Assembly (NCBI GenBank): GCA_009885605.1
Contig: VFKK01000226.1
Location: 1-13,336, forward strand
Direction of reading: 5' to 3'
Origin: Cyclobacteriaceae bacterium
Lineage (GTDB): Bacteria > Bacteroidota > Bacteroidia > Cytophagales > Cyclobacteriaceae
DNA length: 13,336 bases
In this document: piece after piece, positions 1 through 6,547 of the stretch
How the letters are laid out: the number at the start of each line of letters is the position of its first letter
Position numbering within the stretch: position 1 is the stretch's first letter
Translations under genes and position numbers: made by a program
The notes under the pieces: generated by a model
The model's database searches: none
Seen by the model: the letters and a program-made list of their open reading frames with translations, nothing else
What the model was told of the DNA's origin: nothing

Positions 1-323
1 GGATCAAATTTCAAAAAATCCATAGGAGAAGTTTGCAGATCTGCATCAATATATCCTACCCATTCTGTCCGGGCTTGGTCAAACCCGGCCTTGATAGCAG
101 AGCTCAAACCGTAATTTCTGTCAAATGAAATAAATTGAAATCTCACCTCTTTGGAGCAGACTTCCCGGATCCTATCGAGGCTTTTATCAGTAGATCCATC
201 ATTCACCAATAACACCTGAATCTTAAAAGGAGAAGAATCGAAAAAAGGAGAAAAAGCCTCTGGAAGACCCAAAATAGCATCTTCTTCATTGAAAACCGGA
301 ACAATAATGCAAATTTCAGGCAT
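1..323 (-). CDS. GT2 family glycosyltransferase (N-terminal part; C-terminus outside the window)
   Basis: The visible 107 codons begin MPEICIIVPVFNEEDAI and continue with VLLVNDGSTDKSLDRI, FDRNYGLSSAIKAGFD and GYIDADLQTSP. These are the hallmarks of a GT-A fold family 2 glycosyltransferase: a first beta strand IVPVFNE, the nucleotide-binding ND-GSTD segment, and a DxD-like DAD metal site followed by LQ. The DADLQ form and the N/G-x-G-x(4)-K-G-x-D helix resemble the dolichol/polyprenyl-phosphate sugar transferase group (DPM1/GtrB-like), which charges a lipid carrier at the cytoplasmic face of the inner membrane. That subgroup is inference, because the membrane-anchoring C-terminal part is missing. 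The ATG at 321-323 is the natural start, since the IVPVFNE strand usually begins a few residues after Met. The gene lies 75 bp downstream of the GH130 gene on the same strand, so the two could be co-transcribed. Confidence 0.9.
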   Translation of the reverse strand, partial: MPEICIIVPVFNEEDAILGLPEAFSPFFDSSPFKIQVLLVNDGSTDKSLDRIREVCSKEVRFQFISFDRNYGLSSAIKAGFDQARTEWVGYIDADLQTSPMDFLKFD

Positions 324-398
324 ATGATAGGAAAATCAAAGATTCAACCTTCACTTTTATCTTAGGCTTAATCCTTTCTTAAGATTCACTTAAATTTT

Positions 399-1511
399 TC
401 ATTTGGCAGGAGTACTTACCACCCCAACCATGCTGTCTGCTGTGCCATAATACAGCAACCATTTTCCCTTAAAATACACCAAGCCTTCCAGAAATGTAGT
501 TCCCTCAGGATATTGACCTGACTTCTCAAATGGCAATTCAGGCTGAATGAATTGATCATCGGTCCGATCCAAAAGCTTCCAAGGTTCACTCGCATCAAAA
601 AGTGCCTGACCGCCTGTGTAAACCCGATTTCCCAGATTTTTCACGCCCACTTGTTGGGAGTTTCCTGCGTTGTAAAGTACCACAATTCCGTTTTCTGTAA
701 GAAGAGGCGGCGGGCCAGCCTCCACCAGCCAGGAATCAAAAAATCCCGGTCTTGGACTCAGAACCGGCACCCGGTTTCCTTCGTGATTTTCCACAGGAAC
801 CCAATTTACCAAATCATCAGAAGTTGCCAACCAGATATGGGGCACACCATAATACATCCAGTATTTCCCGTTGATTTTGGCGGCAACCAGTTTCCCGTCT
901 TTCAGTTGGGTCACGATCGCCCCGGATTTTGATTCGACATTGTGATATTTCCCTTCCTTCCATTCTTTAAAGATTGGACCGTGCTTTTCCCAGTTTTTCA
1001 GATCTGTTGATGTAGCCACTGCCAATCTCGGCACTTCGCGGTTCCATTGGGTGTAAGTGAGTACAAAAAGGCCCTCATTAGTCTCGACGATTCTGGGATC
1101 TTCCGTTCCGCCAGTCCATTCAAATTCCTTTTGCGAATCATTTCCCGGATAGAAAATCGGCTCTTTCTCTCTGGAAAAAGTGAACCCATCAGGTGATGTC
1201 GCCAATCCCAATCGGGAAGTATGCCCGCCAATTTCCTTCTCGCCAAGCTTTTCCTCGGCTCGATAGATGACTTGGACTTTCCCATCTTTTACAATCGCCG
1301 CAGGATTAAAAGTTGCCATCGATTCCCATTTGACCTTTTTGCCTGACATGACATCCTGAAATTGAGTTTCGAAAACAGGTGTAATAATAGGCTGAGCATT
1401 TGCCGGTCTTTCAAAAGGACCTAGCATCCAGGGTTTTTCCTGCGAAAAAGCAGGGTTAATCAGAAGTAGTGTCAATCCTGCAAAAAGCAATCGTGTTATA
1501 GTTTGGGTCAT
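399..1511 (-). CDS. Secreted GH130-type beta-mannoside phosphorylase/hydrolase
   Basis: Predicted five-bladed beta-propeller enzyme of glycoside hydrolase family 130, which acts on beta-mannosidic bonds by phosphorolysis or hydrolysis. Numbering from the upstream ATG at 1532, visible motifs are FNPAAI (75-80), SRLGLATSPDGFTF (106-119), the family signature GGTEDPRI (141-148, with Asp145 the expected proton donor) and DSWLVEAGPPPL (266-277). I prefer the ATG at 1511 (codon 8 of the longer frame). It gives a clean signal peptide, MTQTITRL then a leucine-rich core and AFS/QEK at the cleavage site, and GGAAG lies just upstream. The longer start would add the acidic segment GVISED before the signal. 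The protein is probably periplasmic or exported. Whether it is a phosphorylase or a hydrolase cannot be settled by eye, because the phosphate-binding residues need an alignment. The full length of about 370 residues is normal. No SusC/SusD pair or other carbohydrate-utilisation genes are visible; a GT2 gene follows. Confidence 0.85.
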   Translation of the reverse strand: MTQTITRLLFAGLTLLLINPAFSQEKPWMLGPFERPANAQPIITPVFETQFQDVMSGKKVKWESMATFNPAAIVKDGKVQVIYRAEEKLGEKEIGGHTSRLGLATSPDGFTFSREKEPIFYPGNDSQKEFEWTGGTEDPRIVETNEGLFVLTYTQWNREVPRLAVATSTDLKNWEKHGPIFKEWKEGKYHNVESKSGAIVTQLKDGKLVAAKINGKYWMYYGVPHIWLATSDDLVNWVPVENHEGNRVPVLSPRPGFFDSWLVEAGPPPLLTENGIVVLYNAGNSQQVGVKNLGNRVYTGGQALFDASEPWKLLDRTDDQFIQPELPFEKSGQYPEGTTFLEGLVYFKGKWLLYYGTADSMVGVVSTPAK

Positions 1512-1544
1512 ATCTTCCGAAATTACACCCATTAAACCAACTCA

Positions 1545-1580
1545 CAAAAAAAGACCTCCCGGGAATCAGGAGGTCTTTTT
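1545..1580 (-). terminator. Rho-independent terminator of the PepSY-TM gene
   Basis: GACCTCC (1553-1559) pairs perfectly with GGAGGTC (1569-1575) around a 9-nt loop. The stem is flanked by A-run/T-run on both sides (A at 1546-1552, T at 1576-1580), extending it by A-T pairs. Read on the minus strand, it lies immediately after the PepSY-TM stop codon and ends in a T run. The flanking runs would also allow function in the opposite direction. Confidence 0.85.
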
Positions 1581-1583
1581 GGG

Positions 1584-2801
1584 TCAAGCCATTTCAGTGA
1601 CCTTAGCTTTACCGGAATTTCGTTTCCGCGCCTCTTTTTTCTTGTGTTTATTCCACCAGATTAGCGTTCCGGTAATAGGCAGGGAAGTAGCAACCAAGCA
1701 GGCTAAAAACCAGATGAATTTGGTCACTTGACCAAAAATCTCACCCGTATGAAGAGCTTTGACGGAGCGGCCGATTTGCTGGCGCAAAGGCAATTCTGAG
1801 AATAAATTAGCTTCTACCACTTCCAGACTTCCCTGAGAAAGTTTCAATTGATCCGCCCCGGCACGGGCAAAAAACCCTGTTTGAAATTTACTCACTTCTA
1901 TGGGTACTGATCCGTTATCAGGAATTGAAACTCGAACCATTCCGGGATAATTCAACTCAGAATTTGCTTTTGCAATCACTTCATCCAAAATAATCAATCC
2001 TGCAGGGATGACTTCCTCTTCAGGCTTATCCTCTGATTTTCCCTCAGGCTTTGGTGCCTGATAAGTATCAAATGTCTTTTGGTATCCTTCACGATACCAG
2101 GTAAATGACCAGAAAGGTCCGGTTGCACCCATGATAAATAAGAAAATCAGGGAGTAAAAAGCCAGGGTATTGTGCAGATCATGATTCACCCGCTTCCAAT
2201 TTGCATCCCATTTTACGGTAAGTCCCTGCTTCCAGTTCTTGACTTTATTGGGAAACCAGATCACGATTCCTGTTAACACTCCCAAGGTAAAAAGCAAAGT
2301 TGCAATGCCATTGATCAATCGGCCAAGATCCTGATTACTCATGCTTTCAAGCATGGGCTCTTCTATTTTATTCAAAAGCAACCATCGGTGAAGGCTGAAC
2401 ATGTAGCCCATAAACTCCGACGTGGTCGTTTTATCACTGGTGTTTCCTAAAATTTCGCCTGTATAAGGATTAACGTAAAAGGAGTTTGGTTTTTCCTCTC
2501 CCTCTATCTTAAGAGAAAATTGGACGCTTCGATCAGAAGCCTCATTCCAGTTCACCCCTGTGACTTTGGCTTGCTCCCTTGATTCCAATAAAGCCTGAAG
2601 TTCAGAAGCTGATTTTCGCTCCCCGGTCTCCTCCACAAAGTAGAATTCCGAATTGAAAGTCTCTCTAATTTCGGTATTATAAACGTAGATCGTCCCGCTC
2701 AGGCAAACTGCAATCACTACCAAACCAGAAGTCAAACCTGCATACAGATGAATCTTAATGAAGGCTTTTCTAATGAGTTCCCATGAGCTTTTTCCAAACA
2801 T
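1584..2801 (-). CDS. PepSY-associated TM-helix protein (ferric-siderophore reductase-like)
   Basis: 405-residue inner-membrane protein of the PepSY_TM family. Four membrane segments are visible: about 20-41 (YAGLTSGLVVIAVCLSGTIY), 160-183 (GIATLLFTLGVLTGIVIWF), 210-235 and 361-384. A periplasmic PepSY-like domain lies between the first two (NPYTGEILG at 111-119) and a second one between the last two (from about 267). Histidines at helix ends, in KIHLY (18), SLHRW (138), NHDLH (207 and 210) and ALHTG (351), fit the haem-ligating pattern of family members such as FoxB that reduce ferric siderophores at the inner membrane. The tail is strongly basic (KHKKKEARKR). A Lys/Glu/Pro-rich linker (251-264) precedes the second periplasmic part. 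In Bacteroidota such genes usually neighbour TonB-dependent receptors, but none is visible here. The gene has its own promoter region with a palindrome and ends at a strong hairpin terminator. Family assignment is firm; the iron role is inference. Confidence 0.88.
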   Translation of the reverse strand: MFGKSSWELIRKAFIKIHLYAGLTSGLVVIAVCLSGTIYVYNTEIRETFNSEFYFVEETGERKSASELQALLESREQAKVTGVNWNEASDRSVQFSLKIEGEEKPNSFYVNPYTGEILGNTSDKTTTSEFMGYMFSLHRWLLLNKIEEPMLESMSNQDLGRLINGIATLLFTLGVLTGIVIWFPNKVKNWKQGLTVKWDANWKRVNHDLHNTLAFYSLIFLFIMGATGPFWSFTWYREGYQKTFDTYQAPKPEGKSEDKPEEEVIPAGLIILDEVIAKANSELNYPGMVRVSIPDNGSVPIEVSKFQTGFFARAGADQLKLSQGSLEVVEANLFSELPLRQQIGRSVKALHTGEIFGQVTKFIWFLACLVATSLPITGTLIWWNKHKKKEARKRNSGKAKVTEMA

Positions 2802-2835
2802 GACAGGTAAGTTTTGAGGACGAAAATTGATGGAT

Positions 2836-2843
2836 CAAAAGTA
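2836..2843 (-). promoter_or_regulatory. Candidate -7 element for the PepSY-TM gene
   Basis: Read on the minus strand, this is TACTTTTG, an exact match to the Bacteroidota -7 consensus TAnnTTTG, 35 bp upstream of the ATG at 2801. No TTG is found at the usual 19-21 bp further upstream, so the -33 element would be degenerate. The palindrome at 2856-2878 occupies that position. Confidence 0.45.
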
Positions 2844-2855
2844 GAAATAAAATTA

Positions 2856-2878
2856 TTATTTAGATTAATTACAAATAA
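2856..2878. promoter_or_regulatory. Putative operator: 23-bp imperfect palindrome, Fur-like
   Basis: Arms TTATTT (2856-2861) and AAATAA (2873-2878) are a perfect inverted repeat around an 11-bp centre, and 8 of 11 base pairs across the dyad are symmetrical. It lies in the divergent region between the PepSY-TM and lipoprotein genes, just upstream of a consensus -7 box reading towards the PepSY gene. A repressor bound here would cover the -33 region. The AT-rich dyad resembles ferric-uptake-regulator sites, and the neighbouring gene is of an iron-associated family. Regulator identity is inference. Confidence 0.4.
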
Positions 2879-2979
2879 AAATTTTCCTCTTTTTGAGGTA
2901 CTTATTTCTGACTTTCAAAATCAGATATGAAATTTGTAATTGGATACCTTAACTTTCAATAAGTTTAATTCCAAAAAAA

Positions 2980-3744
2980 ATGAAATCACTTCTTCCTGCA
3001 ATTCTATTGATTTTGTTCTTTTCGATGCTGAGCTGTTCGGAACCCAAAAAGCAAATTCCCCAAGTTAATCCTGAATTCAAAGCAGTTCTCGATGCGCATG
3101 GAGATTGGTCAAAATGGATCAATGCCAAGGCAATGAGCTATGCAATGATTCATGAAACAAATCTGACACTAGAAAATCATTTCATCAATCTGGGGTCGAG
3201 AAAGACGAGAATTGATGCGAGCACATTTCAAATTGGTTTTGATGGAGACAGCGTTTGGATCAGTCCAAACAGAGAGGCTTTCGAAGGTAATTCGGTCAGG
3301 TTTTACCATAACCTATACTTCTACTTCTATTCAATCCCGTACATTTTCACAGATCCCGGAGTGACGGTAGAAAAAGTGGCTGACAGAACTCTGAATGGAA
3401 AAACCTACAAAACCCTTGAGGCAAAAATGGCTGAGGGAGCAGGAGTCAGCTCAAAGGATCAATATTTCATGCTGGTAGATCCTGCTTCGAATATGATTGA
3501 ATACCTGCTCTACACAGTGACCTACTTTAACAATCCAAATCCGGTACTGAGTGCATTGAAATACGAGGATTACCGGGATGCGGCAGGCTTGAAGTTTCCC
3601 AGAGTTTTGACAGGTTACACGCTGGAAAATGACTCCACGAAGTCGGTTCGTTATCAGGTGAGCTTTGGAGATGTGCTTTTGTTGGACGAAGAATTTGAAG
3701 AATCTCTCTTCGAAAAGCCTAAAGGGGCGGTTTTTGCAAATTGA
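2980..3744 (+). CDS. DUF6503-like outer-membrane/periplasmic lipoprotein
   Basis: 254-residue predicted lipoprotein of unknown function. The N-terminus MKSLLPAILLILFFSMLSC has a short basic start, a hydrophobic core and a lipobox ending at Cys19, followed by SEPKK. The rest contains no membrane segment and has many beta-strand-like stretches (TRIDASTFQIGFDGDSVWIS, KTYKTLEAKM, QYFMLVDPASNMIEYLLYTV, YQVSFGDVLLL). It resembles the Bacteroidota family DUF6503, thought to share a LolA/LolB-like lipid-binding fold; I recognise this by general resemblance, not by an alignment. The ATG at 2980 follows an A-rich leader without a Shine-Dalgarno sequence, typical of this phylum. It is the only complete plus-strand gene here, divergent from the PepSY-TM gene (178 bp apart) and convergent with the transglutaminase gene. 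Sharing the palindromic operator with the PepSY gene is possible but unproven. Confidence 0.8.
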   Translation: MKSLLPAILLILFFSMLSCSEPKKQIPQVNPEFKAVLDAHGDWSKWINAKAMSYAMIHETNLTLENHFINLGSRKTRIDASTFQIGFDGDSVWISPNREAFEGNSVRFYHNLYFYFYSIPYIFTDPGVTVEKVADRTLNGKTYKTLEAKMAEGAGVSSKDQYFMLVDPASNMIEYLLYTVTYFNNPNPVLSALKYEDYRDAAGLKFPRVLTGYTLENDSTKSVRYQVSFGDVLLLDEEFEESLFEKPKGAVFAN

Positions 3745-3755
3745 AAATCGTAAAC

Positions 3756-3776
3756 TGACGACGGTCGACAGACGAC
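3756..3776. repeat. Short 7-bp-periodic intergenic repeat (NGWCGAC type)
   Basis: Three consecutive heptamers, TGACGAC, GGTCGAC and AGACGAC, share CGAC at the same phase. They lie 12 bp after the lipoprotein stop codon in the gap between two convergent genes. The tract is GC-rich compared with the surrounding AT-rich spacer. The function is unknown; see the related tracts at 9974-9996 and 12825-12845. Confidence 0.5.
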
Positions 3777-3836
3777 AGCACAACTAATTGCACTTCAGAT
3801 CTTTTTTCATTGATTACTGGCAATTAAGAAGACATT

Positions 3837-3863
3837 AAAATTGAATAAAAAAAATTCAATTTT
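3837..3863. terminator. AT-rich hairpin between convergent genes (possible bidirectional terminator)
   Basis: AAAATTGAAT (3837-3846) and ATTCAATTTT (3854-3863) form a perfect 10-bp stem around an all-A 7-nt loop. The right arm overlaps the stop codon of the transglutaminase gene (3856-3858). The arms are flanked by A and T runs, so either strand ends in a T-rich tail. With almost no GC pairs the stem is weak for an intrinsic terminator, but its position between two converging genes fits the role. Confidence 0.45.
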
Positions 3864-4716
3864 TCTGCAGCTCCAAATCAACTCGTGTGTGAAGGTTGGC
3901 GGTGGCTTCTCCTGCAAAAGTCCCCTGAACGGGTAGTGTTTGCTTGGGCTCCGGATGAGTAGCTAATGGAATGTAATGGTGACCGGTCAACAAGCCCAAA
4001 CTCGGATCCATCCCTATCCAACCAGCGCCGGGAAGGTAAACCTCAAGCCAGGCATGAAGTTCGTGTCCATCGTCCAGATTGGGATTGAATGCGTAGCCAC
4101 TTACAAAACGGGTCGCTAAGCCGGCCTGTCTCAATATCATCATTTGCATCCACGCCAGATCTCTACAAGAACCTCCCTTATTTGAAAAAGTGAATCCCGG
4201 ATCCCAGATATTCTCCTCATGGCGAATTATATGATTCCAGTTTTGATAAATCAGGTTAGTCAACCTTGCGAGCCAATCAGTAATCCCGGAAGATTCCTTC
4301 CAAGTGGAATTCAGAATGTGTTCCGCTGAAGCAAACTCAGTCAATCGAACGAAAGGACTGATCAAATCCTGGTTTTCCGAAGGGTAAGAAAAAACCGGCT
4401 TCCCTGAATTCAATGATTCTTTCAGAAAATCAGGATCGATTATAAAACCGAACGGATTGAATTCCTTCGTTTCTACTACAAGTTCACTCTGAATTTTCAA
4501 AAAATCAGTCTCTTCATTAAACCAGGCCTGTTTGAAGCTATTTCCTGTCAGATCTATCCGGTCTCCCAATCCTGCAGGTTGTGGAGAAATACTCAACCTC
4601 TGGAAGGAAACTGATAAATAAGTACGGAACTGAGGCAGTAAATACAGCCTGTGAAGCCCCAGTGAAATGACTGAAGAATAATCGTATTGAGTGAGATGGT
4701 TGATCCGGAGTTTCAT
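3856..4716 (-). CDS. Transglutaminase-like cysteine peptidase of the Anbu/alpha-E cluster
   Basis: 286-residue soluble protein. Residues 1 to about 80 (MKLRINHLTQYDYSS, then LYLLPQFRTYLSV) match the bacterial transglutaminase-like N-terminal region. The catalytic domain follows with an intact Cys-His-Asp triad: Cys184 in GGSCRDLAWM, His221 in HELHAWLEVYLPG and Asp237 in IGMDPSLG. SGYAFNP (206-212) is the conserved strand before the His. Such domains cleave or form amide bonds, and in this family peptidase or amidase activity is expected rather than protein cross-linking. There is no signal peptide, so it is cytoplasmic. It is the last gene of the ATP-grasp/alpha-E/Anbu series, 99 bp after Anbu. 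That gap leaves room for its own promoter, though the shared strand and well-known association suggest common function. Its stop codon overlaps the hairpin at 3837-3863. Confidence 0.92.
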   Translation of the reverse strand: MKLRINHLTQYDYSSVISLGLHRLYLLPQFRTYLSVSFQRLSISPQPAGLGDRIDLTGNSFKQAWFNEETDFLKIQSELVVETKEFNPFGFIIDPDFLKESLNSGKPVFSYPSENQDLISPFVRLTEFASAEHILNSTWKESSGITDWLARLTNLIYQNWNHIIRHEENIWDPGFTFSNKGGSCRDLAWMQMMILRQAGLATRFVSGYAFNPNLDDGHELHAWLEVYLPGAGWIGMDPSLGLLTGHHYIPLATHPEPKQTLPVQGTFAGEATANLHTRVDLELQKN

Positions 4717-4741
4717 GTGTTTATAATTCGTTTTTTAAAGG

Positions 4742-4784
4742 TCACATGGAATCTCGCATGGATTATAATCATCCCTCTATGTGA
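4742..4784. other. Nested inverted repeats in the Anbu-transglutaminase spacer
   Basis: TCACAT (4742-4747) pairs with ATGTGA (4779-4784). Centred inside is GATTATAATC (4761-4770), a perfect 10-bp palindrome. The structure lies between the Anbu stop codon (4816) and the transglutaminase start (4716). It could be an RNA processing or attenuation structure within the operon, or a regulator-binding dyad for a separate transglutaminase promoter. No run of T follows directly, so it is not an obvious terminator. Confidence 0.35.
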
Positions 4785-4815
4785 AACTTTGAGTCATGCT
4801 CGATTTCATGCAGCA

Positions 4816-5559
4816 TTACTCGTGGTCGACTAGGTGATCATTTGCTTCAAAAGCCTTTTTCAAAACTTCTGCAGGTAGTTCCTGAATCGCATTTTTCAGG
4901 CGATTATTCCAAAAAGCCGAGATATGTTCCAGTTCTTTTTGCTCAAAACGCTGCTCGATCGTATGGTAAGTATCATTTGCCAAAACCATTGTATCTATCG
5001 GATAATCGACATCATTGGCAGAGATTCGAGTGGCGTCAAAAGCCAGAAAAGCACAACTTAAAGCATAATCCAGGTTGTCATCAAAGGTCAGAGACCTCTT
5101 CAGAACCGGATTTCCAAAACCTGTATTTCCTATAATTACAAAAGGAGTTCCTCTGCGAATCTCGATCCAGTTTCCCTGTGGATATAGCAAGTACATCTTA
5201 GGTGTCTCATCTTCTTCCAGCTGACCCCCGATTATCGAATACAGGTTGAAATTCAAACCTGCTTCCTCTAAAAACTCCTTATCCTCTTTGGCTACCACTT
5301 TCACCTGATTTCCAAATTCATTCACAGCCTGATATAGCTTAGTAAACGATCCGTCCCGCTTTGCAATTACTTCCGAGAAATAGGTGATGGCTTTGTCCCG
5401 AACCGATCTCAAACCAGAGGTCATGATGAAAAAGGAATGCTTTTGCCTGTTTACGGTGAAAACTTTTTTCGAAGTGGTAGTTTCGCTGCCGGAAGTAATC
5501 CGTGTGTCTGAAAGGCCAACCAGGCCGTGTTTGGTCTTAATTCCAAGGCAAAATGTCAT
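4816..5559 (-). CDS. Anbu, proteasome beta-subunit-like Ntn hydrolase
   Basis: 247-residue protein of the Anbu (ancestral beta subunit) family, a bacterial relative of HslV and the 20S proteasome. It starts MTFCLGIKTKHGLVGLSDTR. Removal of Met exposes Thr1, the Ntn nucleophile, with the expected Asp17 in GLSDTR and a basic KK pair at 30-31 after the SETTTS loop, near the position of the catalytic lysine. MTSGLRSVRDKA and GNTGFGNPVLKRSL match the segments that line the active site and the conserved Anbu GxxxxGxPxLxR motif. Length is normal for the family. Anbu proteins assemble into ring or open-ring oligomers in the cytoplasm; their substrates are not established. The ATG overlaps the alpha-E stop codon (ATGA at 5556-5559), indicating translational coupling. 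The first-residue Thr, not Ser or Cys, supports an active enzyme. Confidence 0.93.
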   Translation of the reverse strand: MTFCLGIKTKHGLVGLSDTRITSGSETTTSKKVFTVNRQKHSFFIMTSGLRSVRDKAITYFSEVIAKRDGSFTKLYQAVNEFGNQVKVVAKEDKEFLEEAGLNFNLYSIIGGQLEEDETPKMYLLYPQGNWIEIRRGTPFVIIGNTGFGNPVLKRSLTFDDNLDYALSCAFLAFDATRISANDVDYPIDTMVLANDTYHTIEQRFEQKELEHISAFWNNRLKNAIQELPAEVLKKAFEANDHLVDHE

Positions 5560-6536
5560 TCCTGATGTTGTGTTTGAGTGACAAAGTTATCCTTTATCGT
5601 AAAGAAGTTGCTATCGATAAGATTTGAAATATGATTGATTCGGAGTTGCAAAGAATCTAAATACTCGTGCAATCCGATTGAAATAATTTCATTTACTTCT
5701 GCAAACTCCAATCTGGATTTCAATTCACCGATCGCTTTTTCAACCGGGTTTTGATAACCTCCGCCGAAATTCCCGGAGATATGATGGAGACAGCTTTCAG
5801 CCTCTTTGAGGCAATAATAAATAGACCTCGGGAATAGTTTGTTCAAAACCAGAAATTCAACAATTCCCGCGGAATCAATATTTCCATAGAGTCTTCGGTA
5901 GGTATTGAAAGCTGTGACTGACTTGAGCAACGCCATCCAATGGAGGAAATCCAACGGTGTACCCACTTCGCTTGAAGATGGAAGAAGAATGTGATATTTC
6001 ACGTCCAGGATTCTAGAGGTCTTATCGGCACGCTCAAGGAATTGGCCAAGCTGTCTGAAATACCATCCTTCCGTTCGTGCGACACTACTGTCGGCGATCC
6101 CATATAAAAGCAAAATCTGGTTTTTGATTTTTTCAAAAAAGAATCTCGGATCTTCCTTTTTCCAGATTTTTTTATCCATTCCTTCCTGAATCATGTAGTA
6201 AAGCTCATTCACCTTTTCCCAGGTTTCTTTACTTAGATTTTCTCGAATGATTCTGGCATTTTCTCTGGCCTTGGTTATTGCCGAGAGGATGGAGTTGTGA
6301 TTATCCGGATCGAAAGCCAGGAAATACAAAACCTGACCTCTGTTAAATCCTTCGTATCGGGAGTTATAGAGTTCCAGATCACCGGTGGCCGCTACCAAAG
6401 GCAACCATTGCTCTTTCAGATCCAAAGGCAGATCCTGCATCAGGTTGAAATTAACATCAATGAATCGAGCGTAGTTTTCGGCTCGTTCCAGATACCGGCC
6501 CAGCCAGTAAATATTGTTAGCGACTCTGCTTAGCAT
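5556..6536 (-). CDS. Alpha-E domain protein
   Basis: 326-residue all-alpha protein. The start MLSRVANNIYWLGRYLERAE followed by NYARFIDVN is the strongly conserved alpha-E signature, with WLGRYLERAE and a second copy-like element WYFRQLGQFLERADKTSRILD in the middle of the chain. No catalytic motif is evident, and the protein is predicted to be a helical partner of the ATP-grasp enzyme. It has no signal peptide or membrane segment. It begins 11 bp after the ATP-grasp stop codon and its own stop overlaps the Anbu start by four bases, so the three genes almost certainly form one transcript. In other bacteria alpha-E is sometimes fused to the ATP-grasp or transglutaminase protein, which supports a physical complex here. 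That last point is recalled family knowledge. Confidence 0.93.
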   Translation of the reverse strand: MLSRVANNIYWLGRYLERAENYARFIDVNFNLMQDLPLDLKEQWLPLVAATGDLELYNSRYEGFNRGQVLYFLAFDPDNHNSILSAITKARENARIIRENLSKETWEKVNELYYMIQEGMDKKIWKKEDPRFFFEKIKNQILLLYGIADSSVARTEGWYFRQLGQFLERADKTSRILDVKYHILLPSSSEVGTPLDFLHWMALLKSVTAFNTYRRLYGNIDSAGIVEFLVLNKLFPRSIYYCLKEAESCLHHISGNFGGGYQNPVEKAIGELKSRLEFAEVNEIISIGLHEYLDSLQLRINHISNLIDSNFFTIKDNFVTQTQHQE

Positions 6537-6547
6537 TTTTCGTTCGA

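Noticed and set aside
379..393. TTAAG-ATTCA-CTTAA hairpin after the GH130 gene as a terminator
   Set aside because: Only five weak A-T-rich pairs, and on the coding (minus) strand it is not followed by a T run; co-transcription with the GT2 gene remains possible.
552..932. 126-codon open frame on the plus strand
   Set aside because: It is antisense to the GH130 gene, with a low-quality composition and no family resemblance.
1512..1532. Longer GH130 start at ATG 1532
   Set aside because: It puts an acidic segment ahead of an otherwise typical signal peptide; kept only as an alternative.
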